Source: Symbiodinium natans
Taxonomy: Eukaryota > Sar > Dinophyceae > Suessiales > Symbiodiniaceae
NCBI GenBank assembly: GCA_905221605.1
Contig: CAJNDS010002284.1
Location: 156,175-220,174 of the forward strand
Length of the DNA: 64,000 nucleotides
Direction: 5' to 3'
Shown here: positions 1-12,359 of the stretch, one piece after another
Layout: every line of letters starts with the position of its first letter
How positions within the stretch are numbered: position 1 is the first letter of the stretch
Translations under genes and position numbers: made by a program
The notes under the pieces: model-generated
Seen by the model: the letters and a program-made list of their open reading frames with translations, nothing else
Told to the model about the DNA's origin: nothing
Databases searched by the model: none

Positions 1-123
1 ATCTAGTTCTTGGAAGCCATCGTATGACCCAAAAACCTTAAAAAGCCTAAAGGCTCTAGAAAATACATATTTGAAATCGCTGGTTCCCGATTAATCCCAG
101 CCCTGCTGCAACGCGAACAACGT

Positions 124-260
124 TTGGGAGGGTAAGGGTTTACGGTTTAGGTTTTAGGGGTTTATGGGTTTACGGATTAGTGGTTTAGGGGGTTTTGGGG
201 TTTAGCGGGTTTAGGGTTTAGTGTGTTCGGGTTTAGGGCATTAGGTTTCGGGTTCAGGCA
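124..260 (+). repeat. Degenerate TTTAGGG-like tract
   Basis: Loose variants of GGTTTAGGG (GGGTTTACGG, GGTTTTAGGGG, GGGTTTAGCGGG) make up this stretch. It looks like decayed Arabidopsis-type telomere sequence lying inside the contig. No gene is visible in positions 1-420. Confidence 0.6.
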
Positions 261-420
261 GCTCCGGTCGAGCAATCTCTTGTGAGCCTCTTTTTTTGGC
301 CTCTATAAAAAAGCCCCCCACCCAGAGAATCCCAAAAGAGGTTAAAAAAGAATTTATGTTTTTCATCACAAGCCCTTCCAACTTATGTATTCATTCTGCC
401 GTGTTGAGACTCCAAAGTCC

Positions 421-1342
421 GTATGCGTCCCAAGCTTACCAAAATTCTGAGTGAAAATTTCCAGCGAATATATCGCATTCATCATAATATCCAATGTCGA
501 AAAAAGGGAATATCGCAGATGCTCCATTCAGTACCCTCTTTTTGTTTTCTCGATAAATGCCGGATCACAAAACGCAAAAGACCAACCCGAAAAGAAACTT
601 TGGGCGATCATTCAAAAACGGTTCTGCACGAAAGCGGGGGGCGATTTCAACGTGTCAAACTTACCAGCTGCCAAGAACCGAAGAGCAAAAAGCACGATAC
701 ACACCAAAAAAAAAAAAAAAAATCGGATAAAATTGTCGAGAACTCCCACTACCCCCTACAATGCTGGGGCATGGGGAATGATGGCGGTACACAAAACCGG
801 ATACACCGGAAAGTAAAGCTTGAAAACAGACGAACGCTTCAAAGGAAAGCGAAATGCCGACTTGCAAATTTTCGTTCCCTAAAAACAGAAACTGGTTCAG
901 CAAGGAAAACCTCGGGAGTCGACAATCAGTTCGCAGAAAAAACTTGAGCGGTCGCCCCGCTTCAGACCGCCCAACAGCCGCTTAAGAAACAACAAGCCGT
1001 TTGGCGATCTCTAATTCCGGATGCGTCCAAGCCTTACCAAGAATTCCTATGAAATTTTTGCCAGCGAAATATCGATTCATCAGAATCTCCAATGTCCTAA
1101 AAAAAAGGGGATACGCAAGATCTTCAATTCAGTACCTCTTTTGTTTCCCGATGTAAATGGCGAATCACAAACCAAGACCCACCCGAAAAGAAACGATTGG
1201 CGATCATGCTCAAAACTGTTTTCTTCGCGAAAGCGATCAAACTGGCAAAACTTTACCAGCTGCCAAGAACCGAGGGAGAGCAGAAAAAAGCACATAACCC
1301 AAAATCCGGATAAAAGGGTCGAGAACTCCCAAAGTCTCGTTG
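421..1342 (+). repeat. Two diverged direct copies of a ~330-bp repeat
   Basis: Positions 421-760 and about 1019-1342 align along their length. Shared landmarks in the same order are 'tgcgtccc/tgcgtcc', 'tccaatgtc', 'ttcagtacc', 'acccgaaaagaaac', 'accagctgccaagaaccga' and 'gtcgagaactccc'. Overall identity by eye is roughly three quarters. Reading frames exist in both but are not conserved between copies, so I do not call them genes. Confidence 0.7.
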
Positions 1343-1366
1343 CACCCCGCATGGGAATTCGACCCC

Positions 1367-1431
1367 AAAAAAAAAACCCAAAAAAAAGGAAAAAAAAAAA
1401 AAAAAAAGATAAAAAAAAAAGTAAAAAAAAA

Positions 1432-1464
<33 letters not shown>

Positions 1465-1513
1465 AAATAAGCAAACAAAAAAAAAAACAAATAAAAAAAA
1501 AAAAAAAAAAAAA
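1367..1513 (+). repeat. Interrupted poly(A) tract
   Basis: About 145 bases that are nearly all A, interrupted by single G, C or T. It may be the decayed tail of a retroposed sequence or simple slippage expansion. The long Lys/Phe-rich reading frames across it are artefacts of the composition. Confidence 0.8.
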
Positions 1514-4500
1514 TATCCCATTCGAGAAACGGGACCGAAGAGCAGGACCGCTGGCGCAAGAGTTCCACTTTGCTCACCAGAAGCACACTGCTAGTCTGCG
1601 AAGGCTCGGAGGTGCAGCGGGCCATGAGAGCCCGGTGAACCAAGAGACGAGGCCTTGAAGGTCGAAGTGACGTGAGAGCCACAGGAGGCTGCCAGCGGGC
1701 CAGCAATTCAAGCGGACTAAGTACTCCCTTGAGACACGCGCCTCGGCCGCAAGGTCGTTTTCGATATCCAGGAATGTGCTCAATTCAAGCACAAATGCCT
1801 GACCAAGCGTTGAAAGCACGAAGTGAAAGCACGAGAGAACACTGCAAGAGCTAGCACAGATCTGAGTCCTTCCTCGCGACTGCTTCAGCTCCCGAAGTTT
1901 CAGACGAAGCAAACACCTAAGTGGTCCTCGGCAAGAGGAAGCGTATTCGTGGATCACCACAGAAAACAAATTGTGCCAGCAGCTCCAAGCTGATATGTGG
2001 GCCTGCAAAGGGGCAAGAAATAGAGGCAGTGATGTTCAGAGGCCGCCACAGACGCAGACCAGTGCAAGGAGAACCACCTATAAACACCCGAAGCCAGTGA
2101 CTAACCTCCTAAAACCACACCCCAGATCGTCCAGCAAACGCGTCAGCTCAGCGAACTAAGGAAGTGCAGCACAGAGTTGACGAGACTTGCGATGCAGGAG
2201 TGTCGTCTGCCAGCAACTCCATCCCGACCCGGGCTGCTTGCTAGCATCATCAATTGATCTCGCGAAAAGGATGCAGCCATGCGCACTTCACCACAGACGC
2301 CTATTTCAGAAAGGTGCCCAGCAAGTCAGTCTTCGGCAACAGCTTGGCGATTTTCGACACACGAGAAACTGCGTGCACGACTGAAAGAACGCAATGAGAC
2401 TAGCCCTGTGAGCCCACACAGGTCTCGTCCACCAAGGCGCAGATGGCTGCCAAAGCAGGGAGGCTGAACGCCCACACAATAGAGAGGATGCGGCCATGAT
2501 CTATACAAGGGTGCCGCAAGGGCGCAACAGCCGCCAAAGACTGGTCCAAGACAGCCTGCCAATGAGCGCTCAAGCTCCCTTGACCTTTATAATAGCGTGT
2601 CGCTCCTGCCGAGCTAGCAGCTCGAAGAGGCCTCCAAGTCTCCGAAAGTTTTCTCCGAGGCAGAGGACAGGTCCAATGCGAGATCGAGTCCCAAGCCTAT
2701 CATCGCGCTCATGTGACACCCCATGATGCCTCTTGACCAGACACAGGCGGACTCGTCATATCCAGGAACAGCATATCCAAGCCTGCGATAGACATGGCTC
2801 ATGTCACTCGAAAGACGCCGACGTAATCCGGTCCACATAAGCAAACATAGAAATGTGCAAACCCCACAAACCACTTAGGTGAAAGACGAGCAAGTGGCTC
2901 CCTCAGCATACGAACCCCACCACCAAGAGGAAGCTTTTGCAACCGACGTTAGTTTTGGACACGACGACACGACCCTGGAAAAGTGAAGGAACAGGAGTCC
3001 CTGTTCAAATGGTCGAATCAGACCCGCCGGTGAGCTTTGGCGAACATCCAAGAAAAAAAAAAAAATAAACAACATATTCCACTCCTCGAGCAAGCGAAAT
3101 CGGCGCACAGGCCTGAGATCTTGAAATGCGTGGATTGAGCAGGCGTCAAGTTAGGGATTACACAAGAGAAAGTAACCCCCACTAATGCTCGAGTCCACTA
3201 CGAGTCTTGGTCGGATCGCCCTTCAGCAAGAACCAACCCCACTCCCCCCCGAAGCTACTTTGGAAACGCTGGCTTTTCACACCCTCCACGGAAGGATTAC
3301 TACCACGATCCAACCTTTCCGAATCCGCTTCTCCGAGACGAGGACTTGAGGGTACTGGGTCCTAGCGGATTTCAGCTACCATGACAAAATCTTCCGATCT
3401 TCTAACCGGCCCGATGAGGAGACGGTGCAAGCTCATACCCGACACCAATCCGAACCCGGCCCGAAGATTATCCGCAACCACATGGAGGCTTCAGTGATCC
3501 TGATCTTCTCAAGATGCATGCACAATTTGAGAACGAAAGGTTGTGCCAGGAAACACAGTGCAGGCGGAGAAGCACAACATCCTGCAGAACGGCTGCGACC
3601 TAGCTTGGAAGGTTAACGCGCCCGAGAACCGGGACGACCCAGGATCCGCTGGTCCCAAGCCAGGCGAAGACCATGCAAAGAGATCCTTGTCCGAGGCCCT
3701 CCATCCCAGAATGCGGAACTCTGCAAAGGCCACCTCCGCCGTTCTTCCACATCACTAGGCAGCCCCTTGTGCCAAGGCACTTTCTCAGCATTAAACCTTT
3801 GCTCATGCCCGCAATGGGCAACAAACTCCCCATGCGACGTGAACCAATGAGCAGAAGTCTGCGAATGGCCTCAGAAGCGATGCATGGTACTCACTGTCAA
3901 CGGCTCTTGTACTCCCATCCGGCAAACGCTTACCAAGAACTCTCCATGCGCCTTCGGCCCATGGTCACAGCTGTAGATGCCAGTTTGGCCCTCCGGGCGA
4001 TTTGACAACAAAGGCCCAACGGCTTTGCAAGCGAAAAAACCATGCATAATGCAACGGCAACCTGATGCACAAGTAGCTTCAGCTTTGATCACGCTTGCAA
4101 TCTTGGGAGTCCTGAAAGGTCATTGAACCAATGGTTCTCCATCATAATGCAGCCAAAGCCAAACCGCAGCAAGCAACACGCGACACGAAGCTCGCGAGCT
4201 CGTCATCAGCATTGCTTTCCTCAGCCATAGGTGGGCTCGCCAGTCATTTTCAGGAAACGCATTCCCAGAGCCCACGGGCAAGAACTGCGTTGGGCCCTGA
4301 GCAGCATTTCAAAGTCGAGAATTCCGACATCAGGCTCCACCAGCAAGCAGCTCCGACAGGCCACTGCTGGCCAGAACCACACAGAGCTTCGAATTGCACA
4401 TCATCGATCAAATCAAAAGCTGGGCGAAACATCAATCAACCGCTTCAAACCGATCAGCAGTTTTCTTTGGCCATGGCAACTGAGAGAGGCCTGATTGGCA

Positions 4501-5698
4501 CCTCCGAAAAGGTCAAGGAACAATTCGGAATGTTTCGCCCAAGGCACGCTTGCACGTCTCCAAAAGGCTCCTCATAGCCGGTCCTGTGCACACGGCTCGC
4601 AAGGTGCAGCATCGATCGACCGCAGCGCAATGAGGTGCAGAACCCGTAAAAGGCAAAACCTGGAGCGCCATGCCACGAACCAACCCAACTGCTCCCGGAC
4701 AATGGTCTGAGCTCCACAGTGGCAAACCAAGCAACTCCGAGCTTGAAGCTGACTGCAAGTTTGAGGCACAACCGGAGCTGCTTTCACGAGATCCCGTTTC
4801 CCGAAAGGCAAAACGAAATCCCAATCCGAAAGATAATACAACGTTCCTGATACAGGCCTTTTGCAGCACGTATGTTAAAGTGCAAGCACCCAGACGACGT
4901 CCACGAGCCAAGACACGATGCCATCGAAGGCAGCGGAGGAAGACCATGGGGCCTTTTCTGGGTTCAAATCACACCGCGCAAAGCACATCCCTGGAAGGCG
5001 CAGCACTCGGGGCTACACAAGCTCAACCCCCTTTAAAAAGCCGAGAGGAATCACCAACATTCGGCAAGTCCGAGTTGAGATGGTCTTTGTGTTCACGTGA
5101 ATGCGCTGCCATCAATGGCAAACAAAACTATTCATGAAAAAAATGTAATTCGGGCACATGGCGGCAAGAAGCGATTCAAGACCCTCACAGCATTTGCGAT
5201 GCGAACGACACCATTGTCGCAGGCCCCCCTTGTGGCGATGAAAGACCCCGGCAGTCACCGAGCGACCCCTCCGAGAACCGAACCAATCGGAGTCCGGCGC
5301 TTGCCACACAAAAGTTGAATCGAAGCGGTCCACAACGCTGTTTCTACGCGATGGCGGGCCCGACCCAATACAAATTGATGCAAATTCCCGTCACAACCTT
5401 GAACCTAGGGCAGAATTGGGCGGCAACCGCCCTTGTCGGGAGTCTGCTGACCTCCGATGCCAGGACACCCACTCCATAGATTGTCAATGCTGTGGCAAGA
5501 CATGGGCGTACTGAGTGAGCCTGAACCACATGGAACCCCGGAAATCCCGAACGGACCTTGTGAGAGAAGCTGCAAGTTGTTGTTGCACACCTTCGCATGT
5601 GGAAGCGGATGCACACTCCCTGACCCCCACCTGGGGGCCCAGTTCGACGGCCCAGCTGGAGTGCAAACACACATCCGTCTTGGAAAGGATGAGCAGAC
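1514..5698. other. Host DNA without recognisable gene
   Basis: Mid-GC sequence with many short overlapping frames on both strands, none with a recognisable domain. Phrases such as '(c)ccgtttcccgaaa' near 4795 and 'cccatttcccaaaccgaaa' near 5712 recur in degenerate form, so much of this may be old repeat. Confidence 0.4.
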
Positions 5699-6436
5699 TC
5701 ATGCGACGAGTCCCATTTCCCAAACCGAAACCCAGGAATTCCCCCTGCTTCCTTGGGGTGCACTGAATGACCTGAGCCTTGGGCTTGGGAATTTGGTCGG
5801 ACGATTCCCGCGAACCATTTTCCACCATTGGCCCCAGCATGACCACACTATGCTAGGGCGGAAGGGCGCAAGAGTATTGTGCAGCTCAGGACGAAAACTG
5901 CGTGAACTCCGACAGACGCAAATTCCTGTCAGGATAAAAACCATTGGTAGTCCTCGTTGCAAAGACACCGATGCCAGTGCCACAATGAGCGATCCGCTTC
6001 CATTAACCTCAGGTGAGTGGGACCCGAAGAGTTCGGTCGAATCGGCAACCCTCGTTGAAGACCGACGACACTTTTCCATCAGCTTTGCGAAGCGGAAGCG
6101 GAACATGCCATCCAACATATCCAACGATGCAAGGCGATCACGACTTTGCGAACCACCGACCTCCATAGTGCCGATGGGGATGTCCCGATCAAGAAATTCC
6201 TCCTCGTCACTGGGCGCCAAGGAAGACGACGCCAACCATTTGAGAGTCCCTGCGAGGCCGCGCCTCTCCGTAAAACGCCACCTCATCAGCTCGGAGTGCG
6301 GACACGCTAGCTGAACAACGCATATGATCAGATGACACAGCATCTTCACTGCAGAGAGAAAAAGCGCGCGAAGGCCATGATGTCCGGGAGCAACCAGTCG
6401 ACGGTAAAAACTTGCCTTGGGAAGTCCCTGCACCAA
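5699..6436 (-). CDS. Possible exon, unknown protein
   Basis: The open frame is 245 codons. Its most protein-like part is roughly 5925-6310, which reads as an acidic then mixed stretch around 'APSDEEEFLDRDIPIGTMEV' followed by 'DMLDGMFRFRFAKLMEK'. The ends of the frame look non-coding, so if it is real it is an internal exon with unknown splice sites. I recognise no family. Confidence 0.2.
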   Translation of the reverse strand: MVQGLPKASFYRRLVAPGHHGLRALFLSAVKMLCHLIICVVQLACPHSELMRWRFTERRGLAGTLKWLASSSLAPSDEEEFLDRDIPIGTMEVGGSQSRDRLASLDMLDGMFRFRFAKLMEKCRRSSTRVADSTELFGSHSPEVNGSGSLIVALASVSLQRGLPMVFILTGICVCRSSRSFRPELHNTLAPFRPSIVWSCWGQWWKMVRGNRPTKFPSPRLRSFSAPQGSRGNSWVSVWEMGLVA

Positions 6437-6563
6437 CTTATTATGTACGCTTCATCCAGCGACCTTCTTGGGGTACACCAGTACCCGACTATGCTTTGCA
6501 ATGGCACTCGGAACCAGCCGGGCTGACCTGACTGATCATTCCTTCACGACCACGACGCAAGAT

Positions 6564-7166
6564 TCAGCTCTGGGTGAAGAGCGTGCGCCGGGAATCCCCT
6601 GCCCGCAGGGCGTCCCAAGACTCGACACAGAAAGGTCTCCAATGCTCAATACTAAGTGATGCTTGAGCTGAAGGGTTCCTCAATGGTGCGCGCAGAGCCT
6701 TTGCTCGACAAACGGAAACACCACGGGTATGTAGCCCTTTCGGGCTCGTAGCCCTTTCGGGCCGTGCGTTCTTCTGCGCAAAGCAACTTACGGTAAAAAA
6801 CGTCCACTGACACATCTCCAGCAATGAAGGCTCTAAAGTCTTGAGAACTTGCCTGACTGTCCCAATGGCTGCCTCAAACGCAAAGTCTGCCCTGAATAGA
6901 TCAATCGGGATCTTTCCCCCCCTGCGAAGTTGTGCAAAGTGTCCCAGAAGGGAAACACTCCAAAGAACTTCGCCGGTACTCCCATCCAGAAGTGATCTCA
7001 CTGGGGTCAATGCAACTCGAAGTTCTGCGGTCACCTTCGGCCTCCCCGGCACGTGGCCGCTGCCTCGTTGAGGAGGCCGAGGAGCGACACCGGAGCAGCT
7101 GCCCGCCCGCTGCAACTTTCCTCCTCGTCCGCCAGTAAGATCGACCAACAAAGGGCACGCTAACAA
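6564..7166 (-). CDS. Possible exon, unknown protein
   Basis: The middle of this 200-codon frame (about 6800-7070) reads like protein: a stretch ending 'LLDGSTGEVLWSVSLLGHFA' then 'GGKIPIDLFRADFAFEAAIG'. It has mixed hydrophobic and charged residues without low complexity. The outer parts look non-coding. No domain is recognised. A neighbouring minus-strand frame at 7188-7541 could be a further exon, but nothing ties them together. Confidence 0.25.
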   Translation of the reverse strand: MLACPLLVDLTGGRGGKLQRAGSCSGVAPRPPQRGSGHVPGRPKVTAELRVALTPVRSLLDGSTGEVLWSVSLLGHFAQLRRGGKIPIDLFRADFAFEAAIGTVRQVLKTLEPSLLEMCQWTFFTVSCFAQKNARPERATSPKGLHTRGVSVCRAKALRAPLRNPSAQASLSIEHWRPFCVESWDALRAGDSRRTLFTQS

Positions 7167-7599
7167 AAGCGGTAAAACAAAACAATACTAAAGCTTTGCT
7201 AGCTCTTCTGCAAATTTCTCTTCTCGGCGGCTTTGCCGCCTGTTTGCTTTTACCCCCTCTCGTTCTGTGTTAGCACCCCCCGCGCGTCGGCGGTCGACCA
7301 GGAGGGCTCCTGTGGTACCTCCCACCGATCTGCACCCCAAAATTCTGGCATCAATAATGTAGTGCCGATAGCGATGCCTTCCATAATGTTGAGAATAAAA
7401 CGGTCGAAATGGCGGGGATATGCCATGTTCTACACATAAGGGACGATACGAGCACTTCACGGCTGATGAACGAAGAGCTTCTTTTGAAGCAGAAATCCGG
7501 TGCTTTATAGGCAATCCCAAGACATAAAACCCCAACCACAAAAGGAGCCCGCTTTGGTCCGTGAGCCCAATAAGTCGTAGGTAACATTGGATTTACAGT

Positions 7600-8450
7600 T
7601 TGACAGTTGACTAACCTGTTACCCCGGCTGTTGTCTGCTAGGATGGAAGGAGTAGGACTGTTTGAGATCTAAAGGACGCCCTCTTCAGGGTCGGGAATGG
7701 TTTGAGAGTAAATATAAGGATTACGAGAATAAGATTACGGATCCCGTCCTTAGGATTTAAAGAAGAGGAGGCCACTAAACTTCCTTGTTGCTTCGGATTT
7801 AGTGGCTCTCCGGGGCTCTCCCTTTTGTTATTTTAATGACCTGAAGAAAAGAAATTCAAGAGTAGGATTTAGGATCCCACTCTTAGATAAGGACTTGGGG
7901 AAAGAGGTTTTTTGAAAAGGCTCCTCTTTTCAGATTTGAGGAACCCCTCTGTAGGGATGGACTTCGGGATAACATTGAGGGAATAAAGATTTGGGTCACC
8001 TTTTAACTGTTTCGCAAAGATTTAAGGAATAGGATTTGTTTTAGGATTCAGGGGCTCTCCTTTTCAAGATGTAGGGGCTCTCCTCCTTAGAATTTAAGGA
8101 TCCTATTACCCAAATCCTTATCGGCTTGTTCCCTAGATTTATTCCCTTAATGTTATTCCCTAAGCCCTAAGAAAAGGCATCCTTGCATCCTAAAGAGGAA
8201 AGCCCTTGCATTTTACAAGCCAATCTTGTTCCACCAGTCCTCTGTGCTAAATCCTAAAGAGCCGGACCCCTAAACCGCATTTCCTTAATTTCATTCCCCA
8301 ATTGTGTTTCCTAATCCCTGAAGAGGGGGTTCCTTGATTCCTATAGAGCAGGGCTTCTAAATCCAAAAAATAAATCCTCTTCCCGAAGTCAGTTACGCAA
8401 AGCCCCAAAAACCCAGATTGTTCCGGAAATATTGAGAATTCCACGCACAA
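7600..8450. other. AG-rich degenerate repeats, no gene
   Basis: The phrase 'ggatttaggggctctcc' and variants recur, mixed with 'aggatt(t)aaggat'. No coding frame is supported. A foldback at 7959-8166 is listed separately. Confidence 0.5.
7959..8166. repeat. Imperfect inverted repeat
   Basis: The arm 7959-7999 (ggacttcgggataacatt... ending gatttgggt) matches the reverse complement of 8108-8166 (gggcttagggaataacat...). The right arm carries about 20 extra bases. It could be a foldback element. Confidence 0.55.
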
Positions 8451-8484
8451 AGCGCGGATACATGGGGGGGAGGGGTGTGGTAGC

Positions 8485-8485
<1 letters not shown>

Positions 8486-8545
<60 letters not shown>
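8486..8545. repeat. (TA)n microsatellite
   Basis: About 30 TA dinucleotides with a single phase break near 8510. Confidence 0.95.
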
Positions 8546-8548
<3 letters not shown>

Positions 8549-8921
8549 AATCTGTATTTCTATACATGTAAATACATATGTCAATATATAATATTAATCT
8601 ATCCTGCCCTATCTGCCCTATCTACAGCCTGGGCACCCGGGTTTGGGCTTGAAGTAGTCGGTTGCTCTCAAGAAAAGATGTGAGAAAAGAAGATTCCAGA
8701 AATTCGATTAATGCTTGGTATTGGTTCATATGTTCATGCAGATCAAAGAATATTGTAAAAAGGCTGTGAAGAAAACGAAAGGAAAAGATAGAATCCGAGA
8801 GTTATTTCGTGAAGATAATATGAATATTGGACTCATTAGTTGGTCTTTTCAGGGGGTGTTGTTAGGTCTTTTCATAATCTTGGCATGTTGTGCAGCCGGT
8901 TTAAGGTTTTCACAATGGTTG

Positions 8922-8999
8922 AGGGTTTAGGGTTTAGGGTTTAGGCGGTTTAGGGTTTAGGGTTTGGGGTTTGGGGTTCGGGGGTTTGGAGTTTAGGGT
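8922..8999 (+). repeat. Interstitial TTTAGGG tract
   Basis: Several TTTAGGG units decay into TTTGGGG and TTCGGGG variants. It lies next to GC-rich host sequence. Confidence 0.85.
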
Positions 9000-10542
9000 T
9001 AAGTCCCCCGAAGGGCCTCTCCCGGAACCCTTTGAAACCTCCCTCCTCCTCCCTTGGCCCGCGCCTCGGCGCCCGAACCACTTCTTGAGAGCCTTGAACA
9101 CGAGCCGGCGGTCGCAGGAGAGCGGGAGGCCTTTGAGTGAAGGGGGGGAGAAGCTCAACACACAAAAGAGAGAAGCTGGTCTTCTGGGGGCCCTTGGAGT
9201 CACCGTTGAAGAGCCTGGGTAAAGTTTGGGGGCTTTTTTCGGTTCACGGTCCCAAGACACCCGACACCAACAACAAAAAATCGTGGCCCCCAGCTAACTG
9301 ACCCCTCGAACCTCCAAGAATGCCCCCCAGCCTGTGTCAGGATGCACGTGGCCACTGGCGCAGCAGAAGCTGCGGGCATCCTGCCCCAAGAAATCAAAAT
9401 AGCGGGCTTTAGGAAGTTTTGGAGCTTAGGGCTTGGCCCTCTCAGCTCTTAGGGGGAACATAGGAAACCCTGAGCACCAAAACAGGAGCCCAGAAAAAGA
9501 AAGCCCCAAAATTAGCATTGATCTGCCCAGTCACGCCCAGCGTACAAAAAACACTACCTCACCCCCTCCCTCCCCCAACCACCGACATCCGAATGCCCTG
9601 ATGGAATAGTGGAATCCCGCCCTCTGAAAACCCCCACCCCCCGGCGAAACTTTGGAAACTTTGCCCTGGAGAGGTCCTGCACACGGAATTGCGCGAGCTG
9701 TTGTGGCAGCTCCTCTTGGATTGCTCATTGATACACCCTCCATGATTGCGGGTTGGCGGGTATCCTGAGGGGGTGCAGTGATGAAGTACCACCTGCAGGT
9801 ACTACAGTAACAGCGCCACTGTCAAGAAGAGGCGGCCATCTGACACATAACCAACAAGCTGCTCAGACAGGTGTGGGGGAATCAGGCAGAGGAACGGCGC
9901 TCACACTCAGCAGGGTTGTGCCTTTTCTAGGTCCCTGGGCCTGCTTTTGAGTTGAAAGCTGGACAGAAGGAGAAGTGACCCCATGTTTGGTGAGGCAGCT
10001 GGAAAGGCAAGGCAACAGGGAGGCTCAAGTCGAGAACCCCCTTCGATGGGCAGATATGGGTATAGTGACTCAGTAGTGACTGCAGCGGCTTGGGTCGACA
10101 CATGAAATGGGATGTGGGAGTTTTGGCTTCACTGCCCTACAGGACCCCCTATCCAGGAGCCCTGCGCCCGCCCTCCTCCAAATCGCGCATCAGCGACAGG
10201 CCTCTTGCCAAGGGGGCGCTTGCTTGGGGAACCCTTCTGGGGGTTTAGGATGCAGGGTTTACCCAAACAAAAGTCGCTCTTTGTCAGGTGCGTTGTGGCG
10301 CTTCTTCGAGTTTGAGGGCTCTCCTTGCGGATCCCCTGCACTTGACCCCAGCAATCGTGAAGACATGCCAGGGAAATCAAACATATGCCTGGGCAGCCCT
10401 ATGCCGATTGACTCGCCTCCACCCCAACACTTGGAAGCCTAGCCGGGTCTAGCCCCCCCCTTCCCAGGCCCCACATGCGGAAGACCTGTTTGGAGTACCC
10501 TATGAGATGCCAAGTTGAGAAGCCTTCAGCCCCCTAGGCCCT
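9000..10542. other. Host GC-rich DNA, no supported gene
   Basis: Open frames here overlap on both strands and carry no recognisable motif. I see no RNA gene. Confidence 0.4.
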
Positions 10543-10668
10543 TTATCTCTCGATTGCCAGGAGGCCCAGGTAGAAGACCAAGGGCAGCGACACTGCCGAC
10601 AGGGCGGCCATGAGACCTGCCGAGCTCTTTAAGGCGCATGTTTGGGGCACAGCACTCCGTATCACCTG
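10543..10668 (-). CDS. Terminal exon of a membrane protein (candidate)
   Basis: On the minus strand a frame opens after a possible acceptor (gccgcag) near 10669. It reads through a basic/polar stretch into a clear hydrophobic helix, 'AALSAVSLPLVFYLGLLAIE', then R and a TAA stop at 10543. The helix and stop look like the last transmembrane segment of a membrane protein. The upstream exons were not identified, and the sequence is too short for a family call. Confidence 0.35.
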   Translation of the reverse strand, partial: QVIRSAVPQTCALKSSAGLMAALSAVSLPLVFYLGLLAIER

Positions 10669-11610
10669 CGGCCCCCCCCTTTCTACCACCACGTCGCCAA
10701 AGCCAGAAGCCCTACACGTAGCCGCAAAACGGAGCCTGAGATCGGAAGAACCACGGCGATGCCCACGGCAGTTTGCTCCTCAGAAGGGGCGATGGGAGTG
10801 GCATCTGGGTTCGTGTGGTTTTCTGGGGGCCTTGTTCGCTTTGCAAGGTCGTTATAACATCGACTTCGACAGTAAGCTCACACGTCAAGAACATGTGCCA
10901 TGTTTCCCCCCCCCCCACCTCCCCTCCACTCAGCTACTTTTCCTAAGAGACTGCTCAGCGAGCCCAGTGCATTTTCAAAAAGGCCTCTTCGCGAGATTCT
11001 TTTCTCCTCTAATTCTCTACACACCTCTTCCCTCCGCGCCGGCAAATACAAAAGAAGAAATGACTCTCATCTGCTCATGAACTTAATAGCCTTGTGTACC
11101 AATGCAGCCGTGCTACAGAGAAAATGATAAAAGAGTCATATGATCGTGGCAGAAGTGATATGGGTTTTAAGGAAGTCGTCGCAGAGGAGGAGGTGGCGCC
11201 AGGAGCCAACGGTGCATGTTAGAAGAGGGCCCAAGAACCCCCCCCTTTCCCCTCTTGGGCAGGGGAAGCTCTTCTAGTTGAGCAACTCGTCGAGCAACAC
11301 CGAAGGCCCTCAAAGCCTTTATGAGTACCAACAGTGTGACTTCTTCAAATTTCGCCCGCCAGCACAACCAGCACAACAGCGACCAAAAACACAATAAATA
11401 GCACGGCACGTCTCCTGCCGGGGACTGGTGAGGAGGCCATAGAAGAAAGCCAGAAGGTGCCAGAACACGGCTCCCATCACCTTCAGGGCACATGGCCGCA
11501 TGCTCTCCATGTTCTCAGAACAGAAAAAACAGAAAAGGCTTCAAGAACAGCTGGCCTCTCATGGTTCCCTGGAAAAAAGATGGGGGTTAACTTGGACATG
11601 CTGCTATCCT

Positions 11611-11611
<1 letters not shown>

Positions 11612-11659
<48 letters not shown>

Positions 11660-11684
11660 GAGAGCGAGAGAGAGAGAGAGAGAG
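11612..11684 (+). repeat. (GA)n microsatellite
   Basis: About 36 GA units with two GC interruptions. The Arg-Glu frames across it are artefacts. Confidence 0.95.
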
Positions 11685-11725
11685 CCCAAAAAAACCTGCA
11701 CGGAAATTCCAAGCCTCGGCGGCTA

Positions 11726-12107
<382 letters not shown>

Positions 12108-12158
12108 TACTAGCTGACCCAGAAGCTGAAAAGCACTGTTGATTGGGGTGCTCCCCCC

Positions 12159-12356
12159 TTAAACTACTATGCCTACTAAAGGACTGTTAGCCTTACCGGG
12201 GAACATCCCAGACTGTTGAATCCAAGGAGCCAGCACCCCGGTGCTCTTCAGCGGAACGAACTGGATGCGGCGAAGGTTCTCCGGATCTTTCAAGAACGCT
12301 GCCAGCTCTAAGTTGCACCACAAGCGACCAAGGTACCTCAAACTTGCATTTGCCAC
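12159..12356 (-). CDS. Exon of the 'RLWC-EL' membrane family (candidate)
   Basis: The minus-strand frame contains 'YLGRLWCNLELAAFLKDPEN' followed by 'RIQFVPLK'. The block resembles the exon at 61580-61907, where 'THRLWCIF' joins 'ELSAYLHSR'. It therefore looks like an exon of a second, diverged member of the same family. Only this block is convincing: the frame beyond 'VPLK' may be intron, and I could not place neighbouring exons. Function is unknown. Membership is judged by eye from this short motif. Confidence 0.4.
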   Translation of the reverse strand: MANASLRYLGRLWCNLELAAFLKDPENLRRIQFVPLKSTGVLAPWIQQSGMFPGKANSPLVGIVV

Positions 12357-12359
12357 AAC

